Position numbers and translations under genes: made by a program. From positions 1-25,255 of the forward strand of contig JAANSK020169998.1 of NCBI GenBank assembly GCA_011763485.2: a stretch of DNA of 25,255 bases, written 5' to 3'. Shown here piece after piece: positions 1 through 9,159 of the stretch. The notes beneath the pieces are model-generated. The model saw only the letters and a list, made by a program, of their open reading frames with translations. It did not search any database and had not been told where the DNA came from. Source of the DNA: Isoetes engelmannii. Its lineage: Eukaryota > Streptophyta > Lycopodiopsida > Isoetales > Isoetaceae. How positions within the stretch are numbered: position 1 is the stretch's first letter; the number at the start of each line of letters is the position of its first letter.

Positions 1-83
1 GTTGGGCGGTGAGCTCTAGTCCTGGGAGGGCTGATTATGTTTTATTTCTGACATCTTCTTGAGTTCTTTTACAGTATTATATC

Positions 84-630
84 AGAAGACGTCCACAAGA
101 CACTGCCTTCAAGACGAGGTATGGCCACTATGAATTCACGATCATGCCATTTGGATTGTCCAATGCCCCTACAACATTCATGAGGCTCATGAATGATATA
201 TTCCAAGAAATTTTCGATGAATTTGTAATAATATTCTTTGATGACATTCTCATATAGAGTAGAACTCTGGAAGAGCACATCAAACACTTGAGGAGAGCTC
301 TAGAGAAGTTAATAAGACATCAACTATACGTAAAGTTGAGTAAGTGTCACCTTGCGACAACTAGATTTGAATATTAGGGACATGTCATCTCGACATAAGG
401 AATCTCAATAGATCCAACAAAGATTCAAGCAGTGATAGAATGGCCTGCTCCGAAGAATGTGCATGAGGTACGAAGCTTCTTAGGCTTAGCAGGCTACTAC
501 AAAAAATTTGTTAAGAACTTTGCCAAAGTAGCCACGTCATTGACGGACCTCACAAGGGCAAGGAAGATTAAAGATTGGACAAAACATTGGCAAAACAAGG
601 TGCAAAATAGTTTTGACAAACTAACATAAG
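84..630 (+). pseudogene. pol: Reverse transcriptase fragment of chromovirus 1
   Basis: Reading from about 90, the frame gives [22 protein letters not shown] at 144-170 and the catalytic box [10 protein letters not shown] around 225-254, with the Asp-Asp pair at 240-245. A TAG at 255-257 interrupts directly after this box. The same frame resumes through the thumb and connection, with [20 protein letters not shown] at about 441-500, which is typical of gypsy reverse transcriptases. The enzyme copies element RNA into DNA. The fingers part upstream of KTAF is missing or scrambled. Confidence 0.88.
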
Positions 631-639
631 CCTTGACAA

Positions 640-1035
640 CTGCCTAGTTTTAACATTGCCGGACATAGAAAATGATAAGTTGGTAGCAACGGATGCAAGT
701 AAAAGTGCAACCGGAGCCGTCTTGATGTAAGAAGACCAGGTAGTTGCATACGACTCTAGGAAGATGAACGACATCGAGACGTGCTACCTAACACAGGATT
801 AAGAACTTCTAGCTATTGTCTGAGCCCGGAGAGTGTGGAAATACTATCTATTGGGAAGAAGATTCCAACTGGATATAGATCATCAAAGTCTCTAGTACAT
901 TTTCACCCAACCACACCTCAATTTGAGGCAAAGAAGGTGGATGGAGTTCCTGGAAGAGTACAATTTTGAAATCATGTACCAAACCAGGTAAGCTTAATGT
1001 GGTTGCTGATGCCCTTTCAAGGCATCTGCTTGCCA
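640..1035 (+). pseudogene. pol: RNase H domain relic of chromovirus 1
   Basis: The translation contains VATDASKSATGAVLM near 682-726, where TDAS is the usual first catalytic Asp segment of gypsy RNase H. Further on come a degraded Glu-containing segment (YLTQD-stop-ELLAIV, about 784-820) and the family-typical end [18 protein letters not shown] at about 970-1020, after a frame change. At least three stops lie inside. The domain degrades the RNA template during reverse transcription. It follows the RT relic directly, as expected. Confidence 0.8.
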
Positions 1036-1159
1036 CAAGGGTTCATTGTAATGCCATATCAACACTCACCAGTGAGTTTGACAAGAGAATTGAAGAGACC
1101 GTGCCGATGGATAAAGACTTCCAGGGAGCACGGGCAAGCCTCTCTAAAGAGGCAAGAAT

Positions 1160-1937
1160 GGATAAGGAGAGAGAGACCTTCAAAAATTTTAAGAAAGAAG
1201 GTAAACTCCTATACCACAAGAATAAGTTATGCATACCTGAGCCATTGGGAGTCAGGAAGTTGATACCTCATCGAGAATCCTACGTAGCCCAATAGCCGGC
1301 CACGTAGGATTTATGAAGACATACTTCAAGATTAGAAGTAGCTACTACTGGCCAGGCATGAAGAAGCAAATTGCAAGGTATATTCAAGAGTGTCAGATAT
1401 GTCAGCAGACGAAGGCAGAACAACTTTGAATTTCTGGACTCCTGCAACCTTTGCCAGTTCCAAACGCCAAATGGGAAGTGGTAAGCATGGACTTCATTTC
1501 AGAGCTACTGAGAACACAAAGAGGGCATGACGCCTTGATGGTAATAGTGGCAAGTTGTCTAAGATAGCTCATTTTGTGCCATGTACAACTACCAATACAA
1601 CTTTGGATACAATAGCGCATTTCGCTAAGGAGCTTTTTAGACTCCACGGCATGCCAAGGGAGATTATCTCCTACAAGGACTCGAAGTTCCTGAGTGCCTT
1701 TTGGCAAGACCTGTTCACCACAATTGGCACCAATCTCTCGATAAGTTCAACATATCATCCCCAAACAGATGGTCAAATGGAGCGCACCAATCGCATTATA
1801 GAAGATATGTTGAGAACGTATGTGTGGATTAAGTAATCGAAATGGTGTGACTATCTCCACTTGGTTGAGTTTACTTACAACAGTACCAAGTAGGAATCAT
1901 CTCAAATGTCCCTCTTCATGATCGATTATGGCTATCA
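1160..1937 (+). pseudogene. pol: Integrase relic of chromovirus 1, one catalytic Asp replaced by Tyr
   Basis: The N-terminal zinc-binding region is visible as AGHVGFMKT, YYWPGMKKQI and ECQICQQTK (Cys pair near 1391-1402). The core shows MDFISEL with the first catalytic Asp at 1490-1492, then YHPQTDGQMERTN with the catalytic Glu at 1780-1782. Where the family has S-D-R-D, this copy reads S-Y-K-D: the second catalytic Asp codon (1672-1674) is TAC, Tyr. The core frame at 1555-1836 is open for 93 codons, but stops and frame changes occur on both sides. Integrase inserts the DNA copy into the chromosome; this one would be inactive. Confidence 0.88.
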
Positions 1938-2619
1938 GTGCCTCACACTAGAACTTGGCACAATCCTGTGTCAAAGGCGAAAGTGTCTCAACGTATGTTG
2001 GCAGATATGCAAGAGCTAGTGGATGAAGTCCGAGGATATCTCTTAGCAGCAAGAAGCCGTCAGAAGGCGCTAGTAGACAAGCACAGATCTGTAAGAGATT
2101 TCAAGATGAACGACAATGTTTGGATAAGGATAAAAGTCAAACAAGCGAAGCTTCGCAGCGGCACTTGCAAGAAGCTTGCTCCACGATGGACTGAACCTTT
2201 CAAAATAGTCAAAACAGTAGGAGACCAAACCTACAAACTTAACTTGCCAGCTCGTCTAAAGATTCATAACGTTTTCCACGTAAGTCTTCTAAAGAAGGAA
2301 GGAAGGAAGGAAGTTTATTTTAAAGCACACGTCCAACCCAGATGAAAATTTGGACACCCCAACATTGTTGGAATTAATCGCTGAACAACTTGAAATTGTT
2401 TCGAAAATTTTTCTTCAGAAGGCTTTTAAGAAGATAATAAGATCCGAGTTTATGCAATTTTTGGTTAAGTGGACGCACTTAAGCGTGGAAGACGCGACGT
2501 GGGTACTCCAATTAGATCTGGAGAAGCAGTACCCACAATTCTGGGAGCAATGCAAAGGACAACTCGCCATTGAATTAGACGACGTCAACATCATAGGTGA
2601 GTGGAAGGTTGATTAGAAG
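1938..2619 (+). pseudogene. pol: GPY/F region and chromodomain of chromovirus 1
   Basis: The frame 1938-2345 carries the integrase C-terminal segment: LVDKHRSVRDFKMNDNVWIR, LAPRWTEPFKIVKTVGDQTY and LKIHNVFHVSLLKK, all typical of the GPY/F module. A stop at 2343-2345 separates it from 2350-2616, which reads FMQFLVKWTHLSVEDATWV, a chromodomain core with the aromatic residues used to bind methylated histone tails in the family. Chromodomains of chromoviruses are thought to steer integration to heterochromatin. In intact elements the two modules are one polypeptide, so the stop between them is probably a decay mutation. Confidence 0.85.
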
Positions 2620-3232
2620 TCTACTTCTGATGCCACGGATAGTCCATGGCCATTATGAGGAAGATGCCACCCTACACCAAGGGTGACAAAAGGTGTAGGT
2701 AATAATAAACATCATCTTAGGCATTATATGGCGCTGTCTCCGCGGCCACGATAGAAGAAGCATTCTCTTCCTATGCCAGGAGATTAGTCTTGCATAGATG
2801 TAGTTAATATAATTGTATTAAATAGGTGGTTCCATATAAACCAACTTTATAATATTAAAATTAATGCTAACAAGTGTAAATTTCAGGCCAATGAACTCAA
2901 TGAACTCGAGGACAAGGGAAGAAGTCCCACGATAAGACTTGTGGCAAATAATAAAGTATTCATACGCCACAAGAAAATAGTTCGCCAATAGTAAACTCTG
3001 TTATGTAATCAAAATTGAGTGTAATTATATGTTTTAAAATAAGGAAAATCAAAATGCCTTAGTAAGTATTATTTTCATGATTAATAAGTAATTTTCTGAA
3101 CTATTACCTTAACTGCGTAATTGTCTAAGTAAGGTTAAATTGTATTTTATTGCATGTATATAGATGTAATCTGGCAGGGATCATGAAAGATTCAAGCTGG
3201 GGAGACCAATGATGTTGCCGACAACATTAATT
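2620..3232 (+). other. Non-coding 3' region of chromovirus 1
   Basis: No reading frame or RNA gene is recognisable here. The stretch is AT-rich and lies between the chromodomain stop and the polypurine tract, where gypsy elements usually carry an untranslated tail. Confidence 0.5.
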
Positions 3233-3260
3233 CAAGGTGGAGAGAATGTGACGTTCTAGG
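3233..3260 (+). other. Polypurine tract and start of 3' LTR of chromovirus 1
   Basis: The purine run AAGGTGGAGAGAA is followed at once by TGTGACGTTC at 3247. A purine-rich tract directly before a TG-starting sequence is the standard junction where plus-strand DNA synthesis starts and the 3' LTR begins. The far end of this LTR is not clear, because no partner LTR is in the window. Confidence 0.6.
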
Positions 3261-3680
3261 ATAATATATGATATAAATACATATATTATACTGGCCACGT
3301 CACTAATACAAACCACTCGATTTTGGTTTTTTTCCAACAGCAACCATATCTCCCCAAACTCAGCATCATGTTCATATTCATTCTTCATACTTTGCAATGT
3401 ACGTTCCTTCCAAGTAGAAAAATTATTCACATATGAACTAAGAGCAAATCAGAGTTCCCAACTGAGCTAGGAGCTAGCTCAGGAGAAGGCAATCGCTTGG
3501 AAAGATCCACGCACTAGAGCTTAGTGATTGCAGATCCCAGGTACCTCCCATTAGATGCCCTTCTCCTATACTACCCTCTGTTTGGTACTTTGCACGGCAA
3601 GCCCTCTACCAAACAGAGTGCAATAGCACATCTAGGCAATTTTGACTCCTCAGCGGTACTGTACTGAACAGACATCAAGA
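3261..3680. other. Probable LTR body of chromovirus 1 and junction to element 2
   Basis: This AT-rich stretch holds no credible gene. The first 150-200 bases are likely LTR sequence because they follow the polypurine junction. Somewhere before about 3690 the sequence changes to the gag region of the second element. I see no clear terminal CA, primer binding site or target duplication that fixes the boundary. Confidence 0.35.
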
Positions 3681-3694
3681 TCCCCTCCAGAAGT

Positions 3695-4260
3695 TCCATC
3701 TCTTTAGTACTACACTCCAAGGACAACCGAAAGAATGGCTCCTCACAAACAAGAAATTCTGGAATGAAGACTGGACACTCATGCGCCAGGCATTTTTAAC
3801 CCACTACAGATGCAAGGAAGATGATTCTCAGTTGCTTACACAGTTGGCATGCCAGCAACAAAAACCATCTGAATCGCCACGAGAATTTGATGAACCGCAT
3901 CCAGTTGCTTGTCACTAAACTGGTTGATACGCCATCAAATAGCCAGCTCTTAGCTTGGTTCTTGCAAGGGCTCAATCAACAAATTCATGTCTATACTGAG
4001 CTTCAAGGACCAAAGACTCTTGAAAACGGCTATCAAAGCAGCTAATAGATCAGTCAATATTGCGTCCAGAACACCAGTTGCAGAGGAACCTTCACACCCA
4101 CTGTCTACTCACATCGTGCCTCTCCAACCAGTAAGATCTGCACCCTCCAGAAATTATATTTGGTTTAGTCACTGTTTTGTGACAGGACATCATGTTAACG
4201 AGTGCAATGCATTAATGGGCACCCGCCATTGCAAGAAGTGCAACGTGAATAATCATTGAA
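3695..4260 (+). pseudogene. gag: Gag capsid relic of Ty3/gypsy element 2
   Basis: Starting near 3708, one frame reads TLQGQPKEWLLTNKKFW, then DWTLMRQAFLTHY and DSQLLTQLACQQQKPSES, the pattern of the Retrotrans_gag capsid domain. After a frame change the same domain ends with LLAWFLQGLNQQIHVYTELQ at about 3942-4001. A further frame change leads to a degraded zinc-knuckle-like segment (HCFVTGHHVNEC, about 4170-4206) that lacks its first Cys. At least two frameshifts and several stops make it non-functional. Gag builds the particle in which reverse transcription occurs. Confidence 0.75.
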
Positions 4261-4365
4261 TGCAACATGCCTCAGCCTCTTTCTTTTGAATCCAGCTACC
4301 CGATTCAAAACACTAATGTTGTTGCTGCATAGGCTTCTACTTGTCGAGACACCGGGGGTGTCACC

Positions 4366-4407
4366 TGCTTTGATTGTGATCAGAAAGGTCATGTTCTACA
4401 AGTTTGC
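4366..4407 (+). pseudogene. gag: CCHC zinc knuckle of gag, element 2
   Basis: The translation CFDCDQKGHVLQVC fits the CX2CX4HX4C nucleic-acid-binding knuckle exactly. A second partial knuckle (CKKCNVNNH, near 4230-4260) precedes it and breaks at a stop. The linker between knuckle and protease, 4410-5150, has no intact frame. Confidence 0.75.
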
Positions 4408-5154
4408 CCTCAGCTGCGCATGGTCTAGGTACAGATTCCTGGCACCAACCAAGTTGGTTATATACGCCTCTCTCCAGATCAACTCTGGAAAGCAAAGGGC
4501 AATCTTGGTCGTGCACCTGGGCACCTGCTTTCTTTCAATAGAGGACCCGCCTCCACCACGCCATCCACAACAGCAAGCAACTCCTGTGGAACAACACGTG
4601 GTTCAACTGTTGGATCAGGTCACTCTCAATGAACCCGCCAGACGATCCTCTAATTGGGTTTCAGAAGTACCAGTACGAGATATTCACCCGGTCAACATGG
4701 TCTTAGCCACCATGCCCGTGCCAAAATTTGAAGATTTGAGTTGGGAAACTCAACAGCGGCTACGGCAGTTGAAGCAGAGGCTCACTCTCAGTGGCATGGC
4801 TCCGGAGGCCATATGTTGCTACCACACGCGCATGCAAGGGCAAAGAGCCCCTTGATCTACCTGTTGCAGCCCAAACCTTTCAAGAAGATGTCACGCATCT
4901 CCCTACAATTTCAGAAATCCCGCTGCCCGTCAACCCGGCCGTGCCACTGGAGGGTCAGGAAGCTCTTACAATATCAAGGTACACTTACCGATGTCTGTCA
5001 TCTTCTAGATTCTCAAATTACCTCAGTTTTCTTCTACCACCATACTTTCTGAACTTCTGCACACTTTTCAACACACCAAAATCACCCTCAGTCTGTCCAC
5101 ACTCCGTTCCATCCGCCTATTTTCCCATCTTCATCTCCACTCCCGACAGTACTG

Positions 5155-5475
5155 GTGGGCGCAGTAGGTACGACAACCCCCACAACGGATGTCTATATTG
5201 GCACGCATCAAATCAACAAGGTTCAGGTTGATGGTGGCAGGGCCATCAACTTGATCACTTATGGCTTAAAGAGACGCTTGGGTTTGCATTATCTGCACCC
5301 GCCTACATATGATAGTAAAATGGCCAATGGCACGATCTCCAATCCTCAAGGCATTATCAAGAACCTGGAGTTCCACATAGGTGAGCTGCACCTTCATGCT
5401 GATTTTGGAGTCCTGCAACCCAACCAAGACCCTCGTGACTATGAGATGTTGGTTGGGCATCCGCTTCTCCGATAG
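5155..5475 (+). pseudogene. pro: Retropepsin (aspartic protease) relic of element 2
   Basis: An open frame of 106 codons contains VQVDGGRAINLI, where D-G-G stands at the position of the D-S/T-G active site, as seen in many plant gypsy proteases. It continues with FGVLQPNQDPRDYEMLVGHP, resembling the flap-to-C-terminal segment with the usual hydrophobic-GxP end. A TAG at 5473-5475 ends the frame before any reverse transcriptase. The protease would cleave the polyprotein. Confidence 0.65.
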
Positions 5476-6420
5476 GCTGAGGGGCAGCATCAACATGTGA
5501 ATATATTAAACTAACTGCCACATGGCGCAACCCCATAACCTAACCTTTCCTTGTCTACCTTTAAAGGGTGTAACCTAAAAGATACCCCTTCAATAAAAGG
5601 CAAAGAACCCTAAAGCGCCTCCTTTTGCATCATCGCCCCTTTGGAGCATCGAAATCTGAGCCCAGCAGTCGCCAACAAGTCACCTCCAACAATCATTCTT
5701 GGGAATCGCACCTGCTCTAGTTGCCCCCAGCATTTCAAGCTTCGAACCAGCAACCTCGGCCTGCCCAGCAACCATCTCGGTCGTTTTAGCATTCCCACAC
5801 AAGCCGCCATGGACGCCTTCAAAGGAATGTCGGCCAGCCAGGAATCCGATAGGTGCAACTTGCCCATCTTTCATTCTTAGATCGTGTAGATCACTTTAAT
5901 TGCCCATTCTTGGCGGCCTGACCTGATCCTTAGACACCAAGGATTGACCAATGAACCCTAACCATGTATATTTAGGTAGATTCATGTTATATTATGTTAT
6001 TTAGATTTATTGTGATTCATTGATGAATTATTTGTTTGCACTCCTGTGTATTGGGAAGGGAAGGTACAGATCCAGACCTTGTAGAATGATGATTCTAGTT
6101 GTAGTCTCATTAATTCCCAATTAAATGCGGCCTGTGTATAAGAGCCTGTCTGGGCTAGGTGGCGGGGCTAGATCAGATGACAAGAAAGAACTTGCCAACA
6201 ACGGTTGATCTCTCTGGTGTGTAAGGCCTATCGGGGAATGACCGTATGCACTGAGTGTGGCTAAGGTATGGGCTCGACGCCTCTTGGGTGGTGAGGCCAC
6301 CTTCAATGGGGTCGAAGTCGTGTACGAGCAGTGGTTCTCTAGCTCATCTGCCATTGGCATAAATTCTCTAGAAGAGAGAGATCCCCTCCTGCCTCATTGG
6401 GACTGAGGAGATGCAATCCA

Positions 6421-6443
6421 GGAATAGCCCCTTCGGCTATTCC
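6421..6443. repeat. Perfect 9-bp hairpin
   Basis: GGAATAGCC at 6421-6429 and GGCTATTCC at 6435-6443 are exact inverted repeats around the loop CCTTC. It lies in unrecognised sequence and no function can be assigned. Confidence 0.7.
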
Positions 6444-6790
6444 CCCGGCAGGCTACGGTCCAGCCCCAAGACTTATCAGCCTATATGCAAAGTATACACA
6501 GGAAGGGCGGATGAAGTGGACTACCCAACGACCATGTTCTGAGCTAGCCAAATCCATTGCCATGAATTATGTCTGCATTGACCTCTGGAGACCCCAATCC
6601 GTCAGTCATACCTTGAGTCTTAGCCTGGGGTAGGATATTCCACTGTTGTTTATGTTGATATGTTATTCTTATGATGTTATACCCACCCCTCGAGGTGATG
6701 TATTATATTGTTATGTACTTATATTGTATGCTTTCGCATTGCTAGGTTGATCCCGAGGGAGACGCGATAAATGACATGTCCAGTCCTTCC

Positions 6791-6826
6791 ACGTAGGATT
6801 CTTGCTCACCATCAAGAATCCCACGT
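6791..6826. repeat. 14-bp inverted repeat hairpin
   Basis: ACGTAGGATTCTTG at 6791-6804 pairs with CAAGAATCCCACGT at 6813-6826, with one mismatch and an 8-base loop. It lies shortly upstream of the integrase relic of element 2. Confidence 0.7.
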
Positions 6827-6884
6827 CAGATGAACGGCCTTTCGTTGGTAGCATGGTCGATGAGGGGGAATCTCTAGTTCTTAT

Positions 6885-7660
6885 ATGACGGGAGCATCAT
6901 ATACTAGTCAAGGATGTCACAAGATTCAAAATGGACTCTTGTGCCACTACGAACTTCTGTATGCTCCAGATGGTGCCCCTAGGCTTCGGGTTCTTCAGGT
7001 TTACCATGACTCACTCATGATCGGACACTTCGGAGTAGCCAAGACTCTTGAACTCATTAGTAGAGAGCATTGTGGCCTGGGTTCCGCTACTCTGTTCAGG
7101 TTTTCATCTATTCCTGTGATATCTGCTGTCGAGCGAAGGTTCCAATACATCTCTCTCATGGTCTTCTTTAGCCACTGCCTGGTCCAGATGGATCTTGGAA
7201 GAGTATCTCTATGGATTTTATTCCAGAACTGCCACTCTCTCGGGGCCATGATGCCATCAAGGTCATTGTTGATCGCTTCTCCAAGATGGCTCATTTTATT
7301 CCTTGCAATGTCTCCATCACCAGCGAAGGCACAACTGATCTCTTCCTTTGTGAAGTAGTCAAACTCCATGAATTGCCAGAACTCTATCGTCAGTGATCGA
7401 GGACCACAGTTCGTCGCAGGCTTTTGGAGGAGAGCTATTATATATTGACTGCTCTTTGACATCTGGTCATCATTCGAAAAGTAATAGGCAAGCATAGCAT
7501 ACTAATCAGACTTTGGAGTAGTACCTGAGGTGTTTCATTAGTTATCAGCAGGATGATTGGCTCGATTGACTCCCATTAGTTGAATTTCCCTATAACAACT
7601 TAGTACAGGCTTTGACCGGCCAAACAACATAGTTTTTGGACTCTGGCCAACACTGTTGAT
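6885..7660 (+). pseudogene. pol: Integrase relic of element 2, catalytic Glu codon mutated to TAG
   Basis: Fragments in shifting frames read GHFGVAKTLELISREH (zinc-binding start), MDFIPELPLSRGHDAIKVIV, FSKMAHFIPC, then IVSDRGPQFVAGFW with the second catalytic Asp at 7395-7397. HTNQTLE and YLRCFISYQQDDW follow. The codon directly before HTNQTLE, where the family has the catalytic Glu, is TAG at 7495-7497. LPLVEFPYNN near 7570-7602 is the usual end of the core. Several frameshifts are needed to read it. Compared with element 1 the motifs match a different chromovirus lineage. Confidence 0.82.
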
Positions 7661-7669
7661 GGTCTCTCG

Positions 7670-8190
7670 ATGCTGCTGGATATGACTCTATTAATCCCAG
7701 TGCTGAATCTCGACTTGAACAAACTCCAGACTCTTCAATCAGATATTCAACATCATCTTCTACCGGCACAGGAGCGCTATCGGCACTATGCAAATCTGCA
7801 CCGTCAGGAAGCTCCTCCTTTTTATGTCGGTGACCTTGTCTGGCCTGCTACGCATTCCTGCAACAAGCTTGACTATCGTTGCCTTGGTCCTTATCGGATC
7901 ACAACTCAGGTCAGTGGTGTTGCATTTTGGTTTGCTCTCCCTCCAGGTTGTTTGACTACATCCAGTCTTTTATGTTTCGGTACTGGAGCCGTACAATGCC
8001 TAATCCCTTTCCAGATCGAATTCCTCCATCGCTTCCACCAATGGAAATTGATGATCATGAGGAGTTCGCTGTTCGCGAGATTTTGGACTCTAAGTTTCTT
8101 CGTCGGCGATTGTATTACTTTGTCGACTGAAAAAAATACTCTTCAAGTGACCGGACCTGGGAACCCGCCGAGAATCTGAGCAATTCGTCT
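7670..8190 (+). pseudogene. pol: GPY/F region and chromodomain of element 2
   Basis: The frame at 7670-8179 includes AQERYRHYANLHRQEAPPFY, VGDLVW and KLDYRCLGPYRITTQVSG, the linker and GPY/F module of integrase. After a frame change, 7975-8130 reads PPPMEIDDHEEFAVREILDS-like chromodomain start (IDDHEEFAVREILDSKF) and RRRLYYFVD. The frame then hits TGA at 8128-8130, where the family has the Trp of VDWK, and continues KKYSSSDRTWEPAENLSN to about 8182. So an almost complete chromodomain is present with one nonsense change. Confidence 0.82.
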
Positions 8191-8281
8191 GATAAGACTG
8201 CAGAATTCTATCGACAGTATCCGAATAAGCCAAGTCCAAGTACTCTGGCTCCGGATCTGGGGACACGGCGCCATCATAGGG

Positions 8282-8470
8282 AGGGGGGGGGATGATGTGA
8301 CGACCGTATGGATATTCGTACTATACGAGCATTATACTCGTATTTACAAAAGATGGTCGTGTGCACCATCGTGGGGGGGATGATGTGACGACCATACGGA
8401 TATTCATACTGTACGAACAGTATACTCGTATTTACAAAAGATAGTCATCACATGGATGCAAAAAAAATAG
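8282..8470 (+). repeat. Polypurine tract plus LTR start, tandemly duplicated with 88-bp period
   Basis: A G-run at 8283-8291 is followed by GATGATGTGACGACC, the polypurine tract and the LTR start at 8296. The same G-run and start recur at 8373-8393 with the LTR start at 8384, an 88-bp offset. Both copies continue with TATTC-T-ACT, then CTCGTATTTACAAAAGAT. Copy 1 has the inverted repeat TACGAG/CTCGTA and copy 2 has ACTGT/ACAGT. The duplicated unit therefore covers the priming tract and the LTR tip. Confidence 0.8.
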
Positions 8471-8895
8471 TTGCACGAGGCAAGGTTTGAACTCGCAACC
8501 TTCTATTTGCGAATCACATACCTTAGCCAAGTGCACTACCTATTCTTTTTGGTGATATTTTCTTGTATCCTCCTCATATGCGCAGTAGCTTATAGGAAAT
8601 CCTAAAAGATTCTAGAACCTATGTACATGTACGACACTTGGCAAGATCTCATCCGGTGGAGCGGCATGATCTGGAACGTTGATATACAGATATATAGAGG
8701 AGCCTCATTCTTGTCGAACCATTCCGATTCAATGCCAGTCTTGAGCCTTCTAGGCATCCGCTCTTGTGTTACTGCTTGTCTTCGGGCCATTGTATTTCGG
8801 ATTTCTTTATCATATATCAGATTCTTGCCGATTGTTTGTGTATTTCGTGCATATTTTCCACGTACTTCCCTGGTTCTTCGTGTAGGTTCATGACA
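8296..8895 (+). mobile_element. Probable 3' LTR of element 2
   Basis: The stretch begins TGTGACGACC after the polypurine tract and can be read to GTTCATGACA at 8886-8895, giving TGT...ACA ends typical of LTRs. A LINE 3' end starts close to 8896, so the right boundary is tentative. No second copy of this LTR is in the window for comparison. A long minus-strand frame inside it has no recognisable protein similarity. Confidence 0.5.
8470..8540 (-). other. tRNA-derived (SINE-like) relic inside the LTR
   Basis: On the minus strand, TAGTGCACTTGG (8527-8538) resembles the polymerase III A box and GTTCAAACCT (8483-8492) the B box. A perfect T-arm can be drawn: GCGAG, loop TTCAAAC, CTTGC (8480-8496). 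The anticodon arm and acceptor stem do not pair, so this is not a working tRNA gene. A tRNA-derived SINE head or old tRNA copy is the likely origin. Confidence 0.45.
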
Positions 8896-9159
8896 TAGGT
8901 GGTATTGACAAGCGGGCTCAATTATGCCCATGAGCATCACACAATAATATAAATGTACAATATGTATATATTTGCCAGCAAACCTACTACTGCTAAGGTT
9001 TTTCCCTCGAAAACCACTCGAGACAAGGGTTTTTTTTATCTTGGGCAATGATAGGTCTGTTGCTCTCTTATTTGGGTTCCATAGACCACTTGGTCTCTGT
9101 AGACGATAAAAATGCAAGTAATTCAATTCAATTCAATTCAATTCAATTCAATTCAATGT
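8896..9159 (+). mobile_element. LINE copy A: 5'-truncated 3' end with (ATTCA)n tail
   Basis: The segment matches, in opposite orientation, the 3' end of LINE copy B at 10728-10980. Shared blocks include GGACTCAG/GGGCTCAA, TATAAATGTACA, TAAGGTT, the T-run after an AAAACC/GGTTTT hairpin (9010-9015 with 9028-9033), AATAGACC/CATAGACC and CTTGGTCTC. It ends in seven ATTCA units (9121-9155), a pentanucleotide tail of the kind left by target-primed reverse transcription. Only non-coding 3' sequence is present. Confidence 0.7.
9121..9155 (+). repeat. (ATTCA)7 microsatellite, LINE tail
   Basis: Seven perfect ATTCA units directly follow the LINE copy A 3' sequence. The minus-strand LINE copy B ends in the same motif at 10728-10747. 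Confidence 0.9.

Larger units (their letters stand above)
75..3246 (+). mobile_element. Ty3/gypsy chromovirus 1, decayed internal region (pol) up to the polypurine tract
   Basis: Domains occur in the order expected for Ty3/gypsy elements on the plus strand: reverse transcriptase, RNase H, integrase, GPY/F region and a C-terminal chromodomain, then a non-coding tail and a polypurine tract at 3233-3246. Gag, protease and the first half of the reverse transcriptase are not seen; recognisable homology starts near 75. The reading frame is broken by many in-frame stops and several frameshifts, so this is a dead copy. The chromodomain places it among chromoviruses, a group known across plants. The 5' LTR lies outside the window or is lost. 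Confidence 0.9.
5476..6884. other. Unrecognised 1.4 kb stretch inside element 2
   Basis: Reverse transcriptase and RNase H should lie here, but no frame on either strand shows their motifs. The open frames present are short and do not resemble known proteins. Two tidy hairpins occur, at 6421-6443 and 6791-6826. The stretch may be an insertion of another non-coding element, or sequence joined by deletion. Confidence 0.5.
3690..8895 (+). mobile_element. Ty3/gypsy element 2, rearranged: gag, protease, (RT missing), integrase, chromodomain, LTR
   Basis: Gag, zinc knuckle and retropepsin relics occupy 3690-5475; integrase, GPY/F and chromodomain relics occupy about 6885-8190; a polypurine tract and LTR follow at 8282-8895. 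All are in the plus orientation and in canonical order, but reverse transcriptase and RNase H are absent and unrelated-looking DNA lies at 5476-6880. Either one element lost its centre and gained an insertion, or two different elements lie end to end. The integrase and chromodomain differ clearly from those of element 1, so this is another family. Confidence 0.72.

Noticed and set aside
1268-1318. Inverted repeat AATCCTACGT / ACGTAGGATT
   Set aside because: It lies in the integrase zinc-binding coding relic, where the sequence is explained by protein homology; probably chance.
7001-7495. Minus-strand open frame of 164 codons
   Set aside because: It is the antisense shadow of the integrase relic of element 2.
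8900-8910. TGGTATTGACA right after the LTR end, like a tRNA-Met primer binding site
   Set aside because: Only the first six bases fit TGGTATCAGAGC, and the sequence aligns with the LINE 3' end seen again at 10.9 kb, so it belongs to LINE copy A.
8602-9126. Minus-strand open frame of 174 codons
   Set aside because: It crosses the LTR and the LINE 3' end and has no protein resemblance; a chance frame.
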